Source: an uncultured Clostridia bacterium
Lineage (GTDB): Bacteria; Bacillota; Clostridia; Christensenellales; Borkfalkiaceae
Length of the DNA stretch: 64,000 bases
Reading direction: 5' to 3'
Assembly (NCBI GenBank): GCA_934271255.1
Contig: CAKQQS010000009.1
Span: 1 to 64,000 of the forward strand
Below are positions 42,101 to 52,000 of this stretch, piece after piece (the first letter of the stretch is position 1; each line of letters starts with the position of its first letter). The notes under the pieces are model-generated. The model had not been told where the DNA came from. It saw nothing but the letters and a program-made list of their open reading frames with translations, and did no database searches. The position numbers and the translations under genes were made by a program.

Positions 42101-43670
42101 ATGCAAAGGGTTAAAAACGGTAGTTTTACCGTCGTCGCTGGAAGAAACGGGCGACTATACGTTCGTATACTGCGAAGCAATCGAAACGGTAACTCTTCCC
42201 GACAATTTCAAGAAAATATCGAAGTTTATGTTCGCGGGTTGTAAAAACCTTAAAGTCATCAACCTTGAAAACGTCGAAGAAATAGGGGACTACTCGTTCA
42301 CGGACGACGAATCGCTTTCGTCGGTAACGTTGACGAGCGCAAAGAAAGTAGGACTCGGAGCGTTCGCGTCGTGTATGTTGTCTTGCAACATTACGGCTCC
42401 CGAATTGACAGAACTCGGTTCTTACGCGTTCCAGAACACTTTGGTTGCGGGCGCGGATATGCCTAAACTTCAAGTTATAGGCGAAGGCGCGTTCAACGAC
42501 TGTTTGTTACTCGGCGAATTCGTATTCGGCAACGATTTGAAACAAATAGGACCTTTCGCGTTCACGGGCTGTACAAACCTTAACGACTACTATTTCGTTA
42601 AGGACGGCAAAAAGACGAACGACGGCGTTATCAACGACTACGCTACTTTAATAGACGGCGTGTTGTATACCAAACTTAAAAACGGCAAAACGCAACTTTC
42701 GTCCGTACCGCAAAACAAAAACATTAAAGAGTTGGTTGTAGCGGACGGCACGTCGAGAATCGACTACTACGCGGGTAACAAAAACGTGTACGTCGAAAAG
42801 ATAGTCCTTCCCGACTCGATGAGAATTATCGGCAACTACGCGTTCTACGGCTATAAAAACCTTAAAACGGTCGAGTTCAGATCGGTAATCGCTCCCTCGT
42901 TGGAAGATTTCTACAACAAAGACGCAAAACTTTCCGAAACGGATCCCGGCTACGATATTTTACACAATCAATTCGGATTGTTCAAGTTGGAACTCTACTA
43001 CTTTACGTTTATCGACATGGTCGGCAAAAACTCTCCGATCGAGATGGTGCTTCCGTCTAACGACGATATAAAAGGGTACGACTCGACGGTATTCAAAGCG
43101 TACTTCGGCAAAGTCGAAGACTCTGCGAGAAGCGGTTACGTAGCGCAGGAAAAAGTCATGATAGATTTCGTTGAATACGCCGGCAAAGTACTTGAAATCA
43201 AAAAGGTATCGCTGACGGACGAAAAGGTAATAACCAACGCGGTAAACGCGTATAACGCGGTAACGCAGAATTATAAAGATTACGGTATTACCGAAACGGA
43301 ATGGAACGCAATGGTAACGGCTGTCAAATCGGCAAAGACGGAACTTGCTTCGCTTAAACTTAAAAACGCAAGCAAGAAAGTACAAGAGATTCAGAACAGA
43401 ATCAACGAACTTCCCGACGTGTATACGCCTAAACTCAACGACGTTCTCGACGAATTGACGTTAGAGATAAACGAATTACAACCGAAGGAAAGAGAAATAC
43501 TCGACTTGACTAAATATACAACCCTTGTCGACGCAAGAGAAAACTATCAGGAAAGCGACCACCCCGTTAAGAAAGGTTGCAGATGCGGTATCATAACCTT
43601 GTCAAGCGCGATTGCGATTATCGCAACCATCGCTTCGGCAGTTATACTTTGTAATAAAAAGGAAAGATGA
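36123..43670 (+). CDS. Giant lipid-anchored S8 subtilisin-like protease with leucine-rich repeats
   Basis: The 2515-residue protein has a lipobox (STGC, Cys21), a propeptide-like region (to about 200) and an S8 catalytic domain: Asp222 in AVLDSGFD, His298 in EHGTHVAG, Asn395 in AASNS and Ser625 in SGTSMATPN. A PA domain (about 440-575) is inserted before SSWGPT. Fn3/beta-sandwich modules follow (about 690-1150), two BIG2-like Ig domains (about 1150-1230 and 1300-1378), a long run of BspA-type leucine-rich repeats (about 1385-2265; IGDYAF, IGEAAF, IPEYCF units), a helical segment, and KKGCRCG, a membrane helix and KKER at the C-terminus. It should digest proteins at the cell surface for the adjacent importer. 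Confidence 0.92.
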   Translation: MLKKILAVLMIFVIAVLSTGCGADSSVKNPTENNNATTQLPFEDSGELQFIKSDLKFTQDQVKSQIKAEYLLENKGYKDTDEVVAILSVDGDALIDDCIENDVKVSDYVASFGGITKKENIKGKQNGIIDRLKSCGLIKNVLYRYSTLLNAVAVTTTYGNLDKIEGVSGVTSVSLTDTYNLPKTIARDASAIRNAVEIYDTGIYNPGDVPFTGEGTSVAVLDSGFDCSHTVFTEPLKTISEDTLMLKQDYIESILGETKAIGFTKNLQIYDVYQNAKIPFVYDYADKDKDVYPHDSEHGTHVAGIIGGADDVITGVAKYTQLVLMKVFPDLDAGGRTEDILAALEDAVLIGVDAINMSLGSSCGFTREGIDEDFINIVYDKIDASGISLITAASNSYNSAFGSEQGNTNMVTNPDTATVGSPSTYRASMSVASISGTMSNYMLANGEQIVFFNESNAITGKQNHFFDEIYAKQGWNKTEKHTIEYVTIPGIGSTSNYTGLDLKGKIALVRRGTNTFEEKAAAAKKAKAAACIIYNNIDGDIMMSMGKTDHIPTISISKDDGMKLADRSTGTLEISYENEAGPFMSDFSSWGPTPNLELKPEITAHGGNIKSSVPGGGYDELSGTSMATPNLCGLVILIRQYLKEKFPDYTAKQRTVMCNQMLMSTATIAVNEQGNPYSPRKQGAGLASISAVSNTRAYLTVDGIDRTKLELKDDPKRTGVYTMKFNIVNISDSPVSYNLGIIGMTETVSTADDKHIAEKDQLLNDNYTAKVNGNGNIKGKQVTVDANGTLSVELTYTLTSAEKKMIDSLFPYGMYVEGFVTLDPVDAKDVKLNAPFLAFYGDWTEAPMFDKTYYEVESEAHDGSIDDDKKLKADYYATTPYGSYYYNYIIPLGTYLYEMGSDYDPIPASEDHIAISNSLGMIDGISAVYAGLLRNAKEMTFTITDKQTGELVFEKIDYNARKAYPNGATPIPYFENLKIKSAELGLVNNRQYEFKMSGLLDYGDGGADTNVRNSFSFDFCLDDEAPTLESVSYEKIYDKTLKKDRYYITMEIYDNQYVMSVSPVMFTSSSSYTLLTSNPIPVYSEKGAVNKVRFEITDFLEDLYDDAIITSGLAFSIDDYALNSNIYICQLPGTRGDFKFTKDGEIDGEKYTSLSIYEDEIVDLTQFLATSDASVDSGKDYLKYLQWSSSNEGVAIVKEGQVIGVSAGRATITVTEQMELKKAAILINVKEREKKEPETTATVRTSLMSNNNVEDVNNETLKSIRFSHLDTKFAYSRAAQTSKIGKTGDRVFVNEYKGALSCYPGEQFTLAYDIEPWYVSDRYTVTYKSSRPNIAKIDDDGRTVVALAKGTTIITAECTDKETGKTSNIMAKLSLTVNSEFIIENRMLVAYKGLGGTVTIPDDEGILYIGAYAFCLYTTDQTIEVTEDDYDKNKIPATNTSVTKVIIPEGVEEIQKYAFYNCQHLKEVVMPDTVKYIREFAFYNDAKLTTITTTGAKGNNVLTVARQAFDGCVSLEEYPFTNAYALGVKAFNGCTSLAYADLRKIRNSGERAFQGCTSLTEVSMNKDTKLAEYMFAKSGLTQVDVYPLVGIPEYCFAACENLTTVNIHNGKDEVAGLKGKPIEYIGLGAFYQCKNLTEVNILGKVNAINDYAFFECSALTEFTLPDNAVEIGSGVFKGATALTTLRFLKDTDVTSFGGATFDGTALSNFVIDENNAIYSTDGNLLVKGGNTVVLASLTHDFGNYSLDAKYGKVANGAFSGARITKITFNSQTVEIGDFAFASCSDLTEIDFGTASDVIVGSNAFRHDNAITIVKGLEKVSEIGSYAFANTTIKDVTLKNGVIANEGAFFASDVKNVTLLGDATLDFGVFQSCLSLEKVIMPEQASKITFGVCCFAGDTNLTTIDLSKIASGKIEKETFFNCIKLAAANLTNITEIGDYAFANCANLKSVNMPVVESIGEAAFAQYGDDYSAPTFISVTFPETLKRIGEAAFAKCKGLKTVVLPSSLEETGDYTFVYCEAIETVTLPDNFKKISKFMFAGCKNLKVINLENVEEIGDYSFTDDESLSSVTLTSAKKVGLGAFASCMLSCNITAPELTELGSYAFQNTLVAGADMPKLQVIGEGAFNDCLLLGEFVFGNDLKQIGPFAFTGCTNLNDYYFVKDGKKTNDGVINDYATLIDGVLYTKLKNGKTQLSSVPQNKNIKELVVADGTSRIDYYAGNKNVYVEKIVLPDSMRIIGNYAFYGYKNLKTVEFRSVIAPSLEDFYNKDAKLSETDPGYDILHNQFGLFKLELYYFTFIDMVGKNSPIEMVLPSNDDIKGYDSTVFKAYFGKVEDSARSGYVAQEKVMIDFVEYAGKVLEIKKVSLTDEKVITNAVNAYNAVTQNYKDYGITETEWNAMVTAVKSAKTELASLKLKNASKKVQEIQNRINELPDVYTPKLNDVLDELTLEINELQPKEREILDLTKYTTLVDARENYQESDHPVKKGCRCGIITLSSAIAIIATIASAVILCNKKER

Positions 43671-46276
43671 AAATGAAGAAAATAATCAGTATACTATTAG
43701 TAGTATTTATGTTGTTTTCGGTTACCGGTTGCGGAAAGAAAAACAAAGGCGGTTTAACCGCGCCGACTAACGTTTCGGTTACTGCCGACGGCAAGGTAAC
43801 ATGGGACGACGTTAAGGGCGCAACTGGTTACGTGGTTACGGTAAACGGCGCGGAATATACCGCGTCGGGATCGCCTTTCACTATTCCCGACACGACGACG
43901 ACCGCCGTTATAACGGTCAAAGCAACCAACGGTACGGCGGTTTCGCCCGATTCGGCAAACTGTATATTTACGGGTACGGGTAAAAAGTTGCAAGCGCCCA
44001 CGGGCGTAACGGTATCGGACAACGGTTTGATTAGTTGGAACACCGTAGAAGACGCAACGGGCTACGTCGTATCCATAAACGGAACGGAATACAACACTTC
44101 CGGAACGACGTTCTCGCTCGAAAGTCTTTACGACGACGCTAAAATAACGGTCAGAGCGACAAACGGCAGAACGTTTTCCGCTCCGTCCGCGACGTATACG
44201 TACAAGGCGAAAAAACTCACCGTAACGATAAGCGGCAAAGATATGGTTCCCAGCGGAAAATCCATAACTCTTACGGCAACCGTTCAGGGCGCGCCGACCA
44301 GCGCGGTAAAGTGGTCGATAGTAAACGGGGGCGAATATGCAACCGTTTCCGCCGACGGTAAATTGAGCGCGAAAGAAGTTACGGAAAATCGTTCCGTAAC
44401 GGTAAGAGCGACGAGCGTTGCCGACGGCAAAACTTACGCCGACAAAAAGATTGCCGTAAGAACGAAAACCCAACTCACGCAAGACATGCTCGACGTGTTT
44501 AACGGACTCGACACCATAGCGTTCGACGGGTATATAACGATTGATTTGTACGACATCGACAATTCTTCTACGAAAGTAGAAAGTTCTTACGTCATTCCCA
44601 ACGTCAAAACGGCGATGAACGGAACGAACTGGTACGCGGAATACTCGGTAGACGCGAATTACGGCGTACAAAAGAATCTTTACATCAAAAACAACGGCGG
44701 ATACGCTTGCGAAATAGGCGTAGACTTTATGAACAACGAAGAATACTTCCCGATAACCGAGTCCGACGGCTCGAAAATCGCTTGGGAAGATTCGGGTTAT
44801 ATCAATAATTTCAAAGACTTAAAACTCGAAAACTTCACGTTCGACGAAAGTTTGTGGGCTTGGAAATGGAACGGCGATATTTCGTTCGTACAAAAAGTCG
44901 TTACTTCCGCTAACCCGTACGATTTCGTACCGACGAATCTTTGCCTTATAGTAGAAGACGGCGAAGTAATGGGTATAACGTCCGTTTCCGAAAACGACTA
45001 CACCCTTGCTTACGGGTACAGAGCGATTCAGGAACTCACCGTTTTGATAACGTACGATAAGACTAAGGTAGACGTACCTACGATAACGAAGTTCGAATAC
45101 AAGGAAGACGTACACGCTCCTCTTAAAGAAGCGATCGAAAACATGAAGGCTTTAAACTCGTATAAAGTAGATTTCTTGTTAGACGATTACAACGTAATGG
45201 TCGGCGGAGAAACGGTTACGGGCTTTAAAGAAACGGTAACGCCCGACTTGTGTTATTTCGAAGCGTACGCGGGCGCGGACAAAACGCCTACGGGCGATAA
45301 CTACGGATACAAAAAGATAAACGACAACTTGTACAACGCGTTCGTGAAAGGGGACGTCGACGGATTCAGAGCGACGAGAGCGTACGAAGCGGATTTCGGC
45401 GAAGCGAAACCGGGATTCGGATTCGTTTCCGAAATATTCACGGGCTACGCGTTACTTGAAACGCAAGCGGGATCGGGCGTATACGACGGAAGAGTATATT
45501 ACGTCAACGAAGTAATGAGCCCGGTTGCAAGCGAGTTCTATTACGGGCTCGGCAACGACGTTCAACTTTACGGCGTGTTCGCGCAACAAGGCACTGTAAA
45601 AGGAATAAACGGCAGCCAACCGTTTACGCCGTTTTTGACGGTAGAACAAGTAAACGGCAAATGGTATATTACCGGCGCGTGTTTCCATTACTATTTAGGT
45701 TATATGTACGGCGTGGTATTTATTGAATACAGCGATTTCGACGCCGCTACGATAAGTACGAGCGTAACCGACAAACTTTCGGAACTTGCCGTACGTCAGA
45801 CTCCCGTAAGTTACAACGAAATGGAAGTCATAGTATCCAACGATCCTACGGCTACCGCAGACTACAACCTTAACGCGCTCGAATATTTCGCTTCCGTATT
45901 CAAAGCGGACGAATACAAAGCCGCTAAGGCAATCGAAGACGAAACGGCAAGAAAGAACGCGATCGACGCGTTGAAAGAAGAAATGAAAGAAAAGATTCCT
46001 TTCTTCGGCAACGTACTCGGCGACACGTTCGGGCTTGCGATGACTCAACTTTATATGCCCGGCGGTCAAAACATAGCGAAATTCGCGCTTCAAATGTATT
46101 ACGACGTACCGCTCGATACGAACTACACGATAGAATCGTCCGTCAAGAAGGTATGCGAATATCTTGAAAGTTTAGGTTTCGTTAAAGACGCTTACGGTTC
46201 GTATTATAAAGACGATATAGGCATACGTCCTATGGACAAAGATTTAGATATGATGATTTACGTCTGGAAAGTATAA
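43667..46276 (+). CDS. Large lipoprotein with Fn3-like and BIG2-like domains
   Basis: The 869-residue lipoprotein (SVTGC) carries two tandem Fn3-like modules: LTAPTNVSVTADGKVTWDDV followed by KGATGYVVTVNGAEY, and LQAPTGVTVSDNGLISWNTV followed by EDATGYVVSINGTEY. A BIG2-like Ig domain comes next (about 180-270; GKSITLTATVQGAPTSAVKW), then some 600 residues I do not recognise, with repeated tyrosine- and glycine-rich segments. It overlaps the protease stop (ATGA). An alternative start at 43673 has better spacing from AAGGAAAG. Likely a surface binding partner of the protease/importer system; no enzymatic motif seen. Confidence 0.82.
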   Translation: MKMKKIISILLVVFMLFSVTGCGKKNKGGLTAPTNVSVTADGKVTWDDVKGATGYVVTVNGAEYTASGSPFTIPDTTTTAVITVKATNGTAVSPDSANCIFTGTGKKLQAPTGVTVSDNGLISWNTVEDATGYVVSINGTEYNTSGTTFSLESLYDDAKITVRATNGRTFSAPSATYTYKAKKLTVTISGKDMVPSGKSITLTATVQGAPTSAVKWSIVNGGEYATVSADGKLSAKEVTENRSVTVRATSVADGKTYADKKIAVRTKTQLTQDMLDVFNGLDTIAFDGYITIDLYDIDNSSTKVESSYVIPNVKTAMNGTNWYAEYSVDANYGVQKNLYIKNNGGYACEIGVDFMNNEEYFPITESDGSKIAWEDSGYINNFKDLKLENFTFDESLWAWKWNGDISFVQKVVTSANPYDFVPTNLCLIVEDGEVMGITSVSENDYTLAYGYRAIQELTVLITYDKTKVDVPTITKFEYKEDVHAPLKEAIENMKALNSYKVDFLLDDYNVMVGGETVTGFKETVTPDLCYFEAYAGADKTPTGDNYGYKKINDNLYNAFVKGDVDGFRATRAYEADFGEAKPGFGFVSEIFTGYALLETQAGSGVYDGRVYYVNEVMSPVASEFYYGLGNDVQLYGVFAQQGTVKGINGSQPFTPFLTVEQVNGKWYITGACFHYYLGYMYGVVFIEYSDFDAATISTSVTDKLSELAVRQTPVSYNEMEVIVSNDPTATADYNLNALEYFASVFKADEYKAAKAIEDETARKNAIDALKEEMKEKIPFFGNVLGDTFGLAMTQLYMPGGQNIAKFALQMYYDVPLDTNYTIESSVKKVCEYLESLGFVKDAYGSYYKDDIGIRPMDKDLDMMIYVWKV

Positions 46277-46305
46277 TCATACGATAATTTAAAGGAGATA
46301 CAAAA

Positions 46306-48996
46306 ATGAAAAAGGTAAAAAGCATAGTTTTCAGCGTACTTGCGTTGACAATCGCGGCGTTTATGATTTTTTCTACGGCTTGCTCGCAGAACTCGGGCAA
46401 TTCTGACGTTGCGGTTAAGTTGACCGCAGACAAAGCAACGCTCGATTCGACGAACGCAAACGACGTAGCGACGCTTAACGTTTCTGTTACCGGAGCGAGC
46501 GATACGACGTATACGATTACGACGTCGGACGACAACGTTCTCGAAGTTTTCGACGGAAACAAGATAAGAGCGAAGAAACAAGTTGCCGCAGATACGATCG
46601 TTATCGTAACGGCAACGGCTAACGCTAACAAAAAGAAAAGCGCGTCGATAGCGATAACCGTTACGGCTACTCAAATCAAGGTATCCGTATCGATAGACAA
46701 AAACGTACTCGACTCGACGAGCGGCAAAAACGACACGGCTACTTTTACCGTTACCGTTACGGGCGCAAGCGACACGACGTATACGATTACGACGTCGGAC
46801 GACAGCGTACTTGCGGTGGACGGCAACAAGATTACCGTTAAAAAAGAAATTGCAATCGACAAGTTCGTAAACGTAACGGCAACCGCAAACGCGGACAAAA
46901 CGAAGAGCCAAAGCGTAACGATTAAAGTTAAGGCTCCCATTATCGAAGGACAAGTAGGCGATTTGACTTCCGAAAAGATTCAGGCGCTCGGCAACGAAAA
47001 CATTACCGTAAGCGGTATCGTTACCGACCACTACGAAGACTTGAACGCAAGTTACAACAGCGGAAAGAAAGTCAGCGAGTTCAAGGTAGAAATGTCGGGA
47101 GATAAATGGAACAGTTCCTGGAACAGACAAGGCAGTTCCATTCACACGGTAAACCATTACCGTCGCGGCGAAGCGGAAGTTAAGTATACCGACATAGACG
47201 GCAAGATTAAAAACGGACACGCTTTACAAGAAGCGTACGTCGACAAAAACAACCAAATCGCTTTGAGATCGATTAAAGATTACAGAAGTATCGTATATGC
47301 GTGGGAAGCGCAACATTACTGGAACCATTTGGGACAACTCGACGTCAACAAGTTTGAATACGATCCCGCGGCAGACAACTACGAATACAAAATCAACTTA
47401 CAGTCGGAAGACGACGTGTTCTTAATGGCTTATTTCGCTCAATCGCTCACGCCGTTGCTTAATCCCAACAACGAATATTTCGTTAAGTTCCGGTTGATTT
47501 TAAACGAAAACGGCGAAATCGCGGGCGCATACGGAAGAACGTCTACCGTTTACGACGGCGGCGAAACGGACGATCCGAAAAACGCGTCTTATCTCGAATA
47601 CACGGAAGTAGAACTTACTTTCTCTAACGTAGGAACGACGGTTGCGACGGATCCCGCGCCTTATACGGTAGACGAAGACGACGCAGCGAACATCGCGGTT
47701 TTGCAAAGCGCTTTGGACAACATGGCAGCCGCTACGTCTTATCAATTCAAGGCGGTTGACAACAGCACGAAAGCGCCCAGCACGGATACGAGCGAATACT
47801 CTTACGAAAGCCTGAACGGTTCGGGTTCTTTAAAGACCCCGACGGGTACGATGCTTCCATTAGGCGACTACACCAGTGCGACGGGTCCGGTAGGCGTTCA
47901 GGGTTGGGTAACTCCCGAAGTAATTTTACTTGCGAAAACGGGCAAATACTCGGCAAGTATGGACGATAAACTTTACCACACCGAATATTCGGGTTATAAA
48001 CAAATGACGAACGAATATTACGAGTATTTCGAATATGCTACGGCAAAGACGGACAACGTCGTTACAGACTCTTTCTTCCAAGGGAAGAGAAGAACGTACG
48101 GCAACATTGCCGATACGCTTCCCAACTTCGATTTCTCGGCGGATATGTTCACCTGCACCAACGCAAACAAGAAAACGGGTTTGTATACTTACGAACTTTT
48201 GAACACCGTAATAACGAGAGAAATCGCGTCGGCAGGTTCGCCTGTTGAAGGCAATTACGGTTACGACAGCCCCGAAGCGGTCGTTACGATAGTAGTAGAC
48301 GCAAACAACAACGTCGTTAAATCTTTCTCGTTCCCGTACAATATGAACGACAACTATTACGGCACTTACGACGTTACTTACAGCAACGTAGGTTCGGGCG
48401 CGCTTCCTTACAGCAATTTGTTCGATAACTACGTAGCGAGAGTTTGGAGAGAAAGTTGGAACTTGTTTGAAACCAAATATTACTATCCCGACCACAGCTC
48501 TTACTATTTCGATAAAGACGGCAACAAAGTTTGGTACTCGGGCGTAGAAAATGCGGAAGTCGCTATGAAAGCGGTATACGGCGAAGACGGATACGCAAAA
48601 TTACCTCAACCGGGAGTTTTGATGAAAGTATTCGGCGACCTTATTTACGGACCTTTCTTCGACTGGAAAGAAACCGGTACGGACGCAAGCGGCAACACGA
48701 TTTACGTTGACTATTTCTCGATTAACACGGAATCTTCCGTATACGACGAAAACAGTCAGATTGACGAGGCGACGTACAACTCGCTTATCGAACAACTCAA
48801 AACGGAACTTGCAAAGACCGAAAACGGCGGATATATGTTCGACTCGGCAAACAGCCGTACGGACGGCGGTACGACGGGCAGACAAGACCGTTACGTAACC
48901 TTGTATAACGACAAGATTCAAATCGTTATCTGGAACAACTTTACCAGAAACTTCTCGATATATTTCTATCCCGCAGGAACTTGGACTTTAAAATAA
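46306..48996 (+). CDS. Large lipoprotein with tandem Ig-like repeats
   Basis: The 896-residue lipoprotein (FSTAC, Cys26) begins with two near-identical Ig-like repeats (about residues 40-210), each containing VTGASDTTYTITTSDD and ending in a basic strand; at DNA level they are a 270-bp tandem duplication (conserved blocks at 46501 and 46771). The remaining 680 residues are tyrosine- and asparagine-rich with no family I recognise. AAAGGAG precedes the ATG, 30 bases after the previous gene. It belongs to the same run of surface lipoproteins. Confidence 0.8.
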   Translation: MKKVKSIVFSVLALTIAAFMIFSTACSQNSGNSDVAVKLTADKATLDSTNANDVATLNVSVTGASDTTYTITTSDDNVLEVFDGNKIRAKKQVAADTIVIVTATANANKKKSASIAITVTATQIKVSVSIDKNVLDSTSGKNDTATFTVTVTGASDTTYTITTSDDSVLAVDGNKITVKKEIAIDKFVNVTATANADKTKSQSVTIKVKAPIIEGQVGDLTSEKIQALGNENITVSGIVTDHYEDLNASYNSGKKVSEFKVEMSGDKWNSSWNRQGSSIHTVNHYRRGEAEVKYTDIDGKIKNGHALQEAYVDKNNQIALRSIKDYRSIVYAWEAQHYWNHLGQLDVNKFEYDPAADNYEYKINLQSEDDVFLMAYFAQSLTPLLNPNNEYFVKFRLILNENGEIAGAYGRTSTVYDGGETDDPKNASYLEYTEVELTFSNVGTTVATDPAPYTVDEDDAANIAVLQSALDNMAAATSYQFKAVDNSTKAPSTDTSEYSYESLNGSGSLKTPTGTMLPLGDYTSATGPVGVQGWVTPEVILLAKTGKYSASMDDKLYHTEYSGYKQMTNEYYEYFEYATAKTDNVVTDSFFQGKRRTYGNIADTLPNFDFSADMFTCTNANKKTGLYTYELLNTVITREIASAGSPVEGNYGYDSPEAVVTIVVDANNNVVKSFSFPYNMNDNYYGTYDVTYSNVGSGALPYSNLFDNYVARVWRESWNLFETKYYYPDHSSYYFDKDGNKVWYSGVENAEVAMKAVYGEDGYAKLPQPGVLMKVFGDLIYGPFFDWKETGTDASGNTIYVDYFSINTESSVYDENSQIDEATYNSLIEQLKTELAKTENGGYMFDSANSRTDGGTTGRQDRYVTLYNDKIQIVIWNNFTRNFSIYFYPAGTWTLK

Positions 48997-49035
48997 GATA
49001 GAACGTATAAACCCACAATAAAGGGAGAATAGATT

Positions 49036-52000
49036 ATGAAAAACTTTATAAAAGGTTTATTGATGCTATTCGTAACTTGCGCAGTGATTTTAGCGGGTTG
49101 TGAATTCGGCGGCGGGGGCAGCCCGTCGCCGAACGATCCCGTTTACGATTTGGTTTTATCTAAAACGGAAATCGAAGTAACGGAATCTTCCGCGCTTACT
49201 TACGACTACAAATCGTTGTTTACCGCAACGAAAAACGGCGTCAAATGCGAAATTACCGACGACATGATCGCTTCTACCGTCAAAGACGAAGCGGGCGAAT
49301 ATATGTACGTGGTAGTATTCAACAACTTAACGAAAACTTTAAAGGTAATCGTTACCGCAGAACAAGGTTCGGAAGATCCCGTTTACGATTTGGTTTTGTC
49401 TACGGACGAAATCAGCGTAGGAGAATCGTCCGCGCTTACTTACGACTACAACTCGTTGTTTACGGCAACTAAAAACGGCGTTAAGTGCGACATTACCGAA
49501 GATATGGTTTTCTCTACCGTAAAGGGGGAGTTGGGGGAATATACTTATGAAGTCGTTTTCCACGAAATAACCAAAACGTTAAAAGTAAAAATCGTACCCG
49601 ATCACGTTATCGAAGCGGTACCCGCTTACAGCGTATACGAACTTACTCTTAACGAACTTGCCGAACTCGATTATACGACTTTATTCTCGTTATACGTAGA
49701 CGGCGCGCCCGTTAAAGTAACGAACGAAATGTTAACCATTCCCGACGTTACGGGAGCGGTTGTCGGCAGCGAGTACGAAGTTACGCTTAACTACTCTTTG
49801 GGCAAAGTAACCGCCGAAAAGACGGCGAAAATCAAGATCGTAGAACAAAGCGGAATCGTCGTAACGGCTAAAAACATAGTAACGTATCCCAACGGCGGGA
49901 ACATAGACTTAACCGCGCTTTTTGAAATTACGGACGGCGGAAAAGAAGTCGAAGTTACCCCCGATATGATAACGGGCAACATAAACTACTCGCAAGCGGG
50001 TATGAACGTCATCACGCTTAAATACAGGGGGCAAACTTATACCGCGCAAGTAGAAGTTACTATCGGCGCGATTATCAACTATGCAAAAAGCGACGTCGTC
50101 GTCATAAGAAAAGGTACGGACAAAGCGACCTATTCGTTCGGTGGCGATTTCGTCGTGATTATAAACGGCGTAAGATTTACGGGTTACGACGAGAGTTACT
50201 TTGAAGGGCTTACCGAATTGAACTTTAACGAAGTCGGCGACTACGAAGTAACTTTGAAAATACCTTACAACTCTAAACCTTTACCGCTTGGCGGCACGCC
50301 GAACTTTGATTATACGACAAAAACTATAACGTATAAAGTCGTTGCGAACGACTACGAAATGTCCGTCGAACGCGAACTCGTAACCTTGAATAAAGGTACG
50401 GACTCGTACGACGTAACGAGCAACGTCAATCTGAAAGTAAACGGCTGGATACAAAAACTTACCTTAAATAAAGAAGCGGTAGGTCCTTCGGCAACGTATT
50501 ACGAAATAGTAAACGGCGTAGACTTTGACTTTAAAGGCAACCAGAGAGTCGTTCTCGACGTATACGTTTACGGCGTCGACGAAGATCCCGTAAGAATATC
50601 CTACGACCTGATTATCAAATCGAACGTTCAGATAGTCGCTCGGGACACCGTAATTTTCTCGGGCGGTAACGTCTATCCGTTAGACTTGTTCACGCTTACG
50701 GTAGACGGCAAAGAAGTCGCTCCGACGTTCGATATGCTTTCGGGCAGAATAGACGTCTTTACGGCGGGTAAATATAGCGTTACGCTGACTTACGAAGGGT
50801 TGTCCGAAACAGCCGAAGTACTCGTAATCGAAAGCGATATAGTAGGCGCCTACAAGACCGCGTTGTACACGATAGGCAAAGACGCGGACGAAGACGAAGA
50901 AGGGTATATCATCGAAGGGACCAAACCCGCGCCCATAGGCGATATGATAATAAACGCCGACGGAACGATGACTATAAACGAAAAGCCCGCTTATATGTTA
51001 AAGGGTATAGACGCCAACACGTTGCTTATAAAATATTTAGGCAACGAATACAAACTGTACTATATGGACGGCATTGTCGCGTTGGATCCCGACAACTCCA
51101 TTAAACTTGCGTTTAACAACGCTAAAAGACCGTTGCTTTACGTCAAAGACGACCTTTGGGCGATAGAAGACAGTTTTACGGTAAACTCCACGAGTACGTA
51201 CGTTTTGAACAACACGATAACGGCGTATTCAATCGACTTGTTCAAACTCAAATCCAAAACGGACGACAGATCGTTGTGGTACGGGTTAAAAGTAAGACTT
51301 ACCGAAAAAACGTCAACGGACACCGTTTATGATGTGGAATGGGGCGAAGCGACGCTTTGCGACGGATTCCAAAAAATTAAGGGCGAAGAAGCGTCTTTAA
51401 CGTTTAACGACGCGGAATATACCTTTATTATGACGACGAGATACGTTGCTAAAACGTATAAGCCGACGGATGACAAGATATTTGCAAACATGACGTTTAA
51501 CGGTACTGTCGACGGAAAAACCGCAACTCTTTCGTTCGGTTCGTACGAAAACTTTACGTTGAGAGTAGACGGCAAAACCGTGCTTGAAATGGGCGCTTAC
51601 GAACTCGGCAACTTAAAGTACGGCGGTATCGACCATACGGCGAAAACGGTAACGGTATATCAGGTTAAACAAAAGAACGCCTACGACGTTTCGGTTTTGT
51701 CTTATAAGTTTATACTTAACGTCAACACGAAAACTTTCACGACCGTGGAAAAAGACGGCGCGATGGGACAATACGAAACGGACGGCAAATACGTTTTCCT
51801 TGACGGTTACGGCAAAGGTATAGTAAACTACGACACCGATTTGTACGTAAGAACGCCTATCACGTATCAAAAGAACAACAACGAAATTACGATAAAATAC
51901 GTAGATACGACGCCGTCGTTTAAATACGGCGAGTCCGCAACGTTCTATATCGACGACTTTATGAACGTTTTGACGGTAAAATCGTTTACGGGCGAAGACC

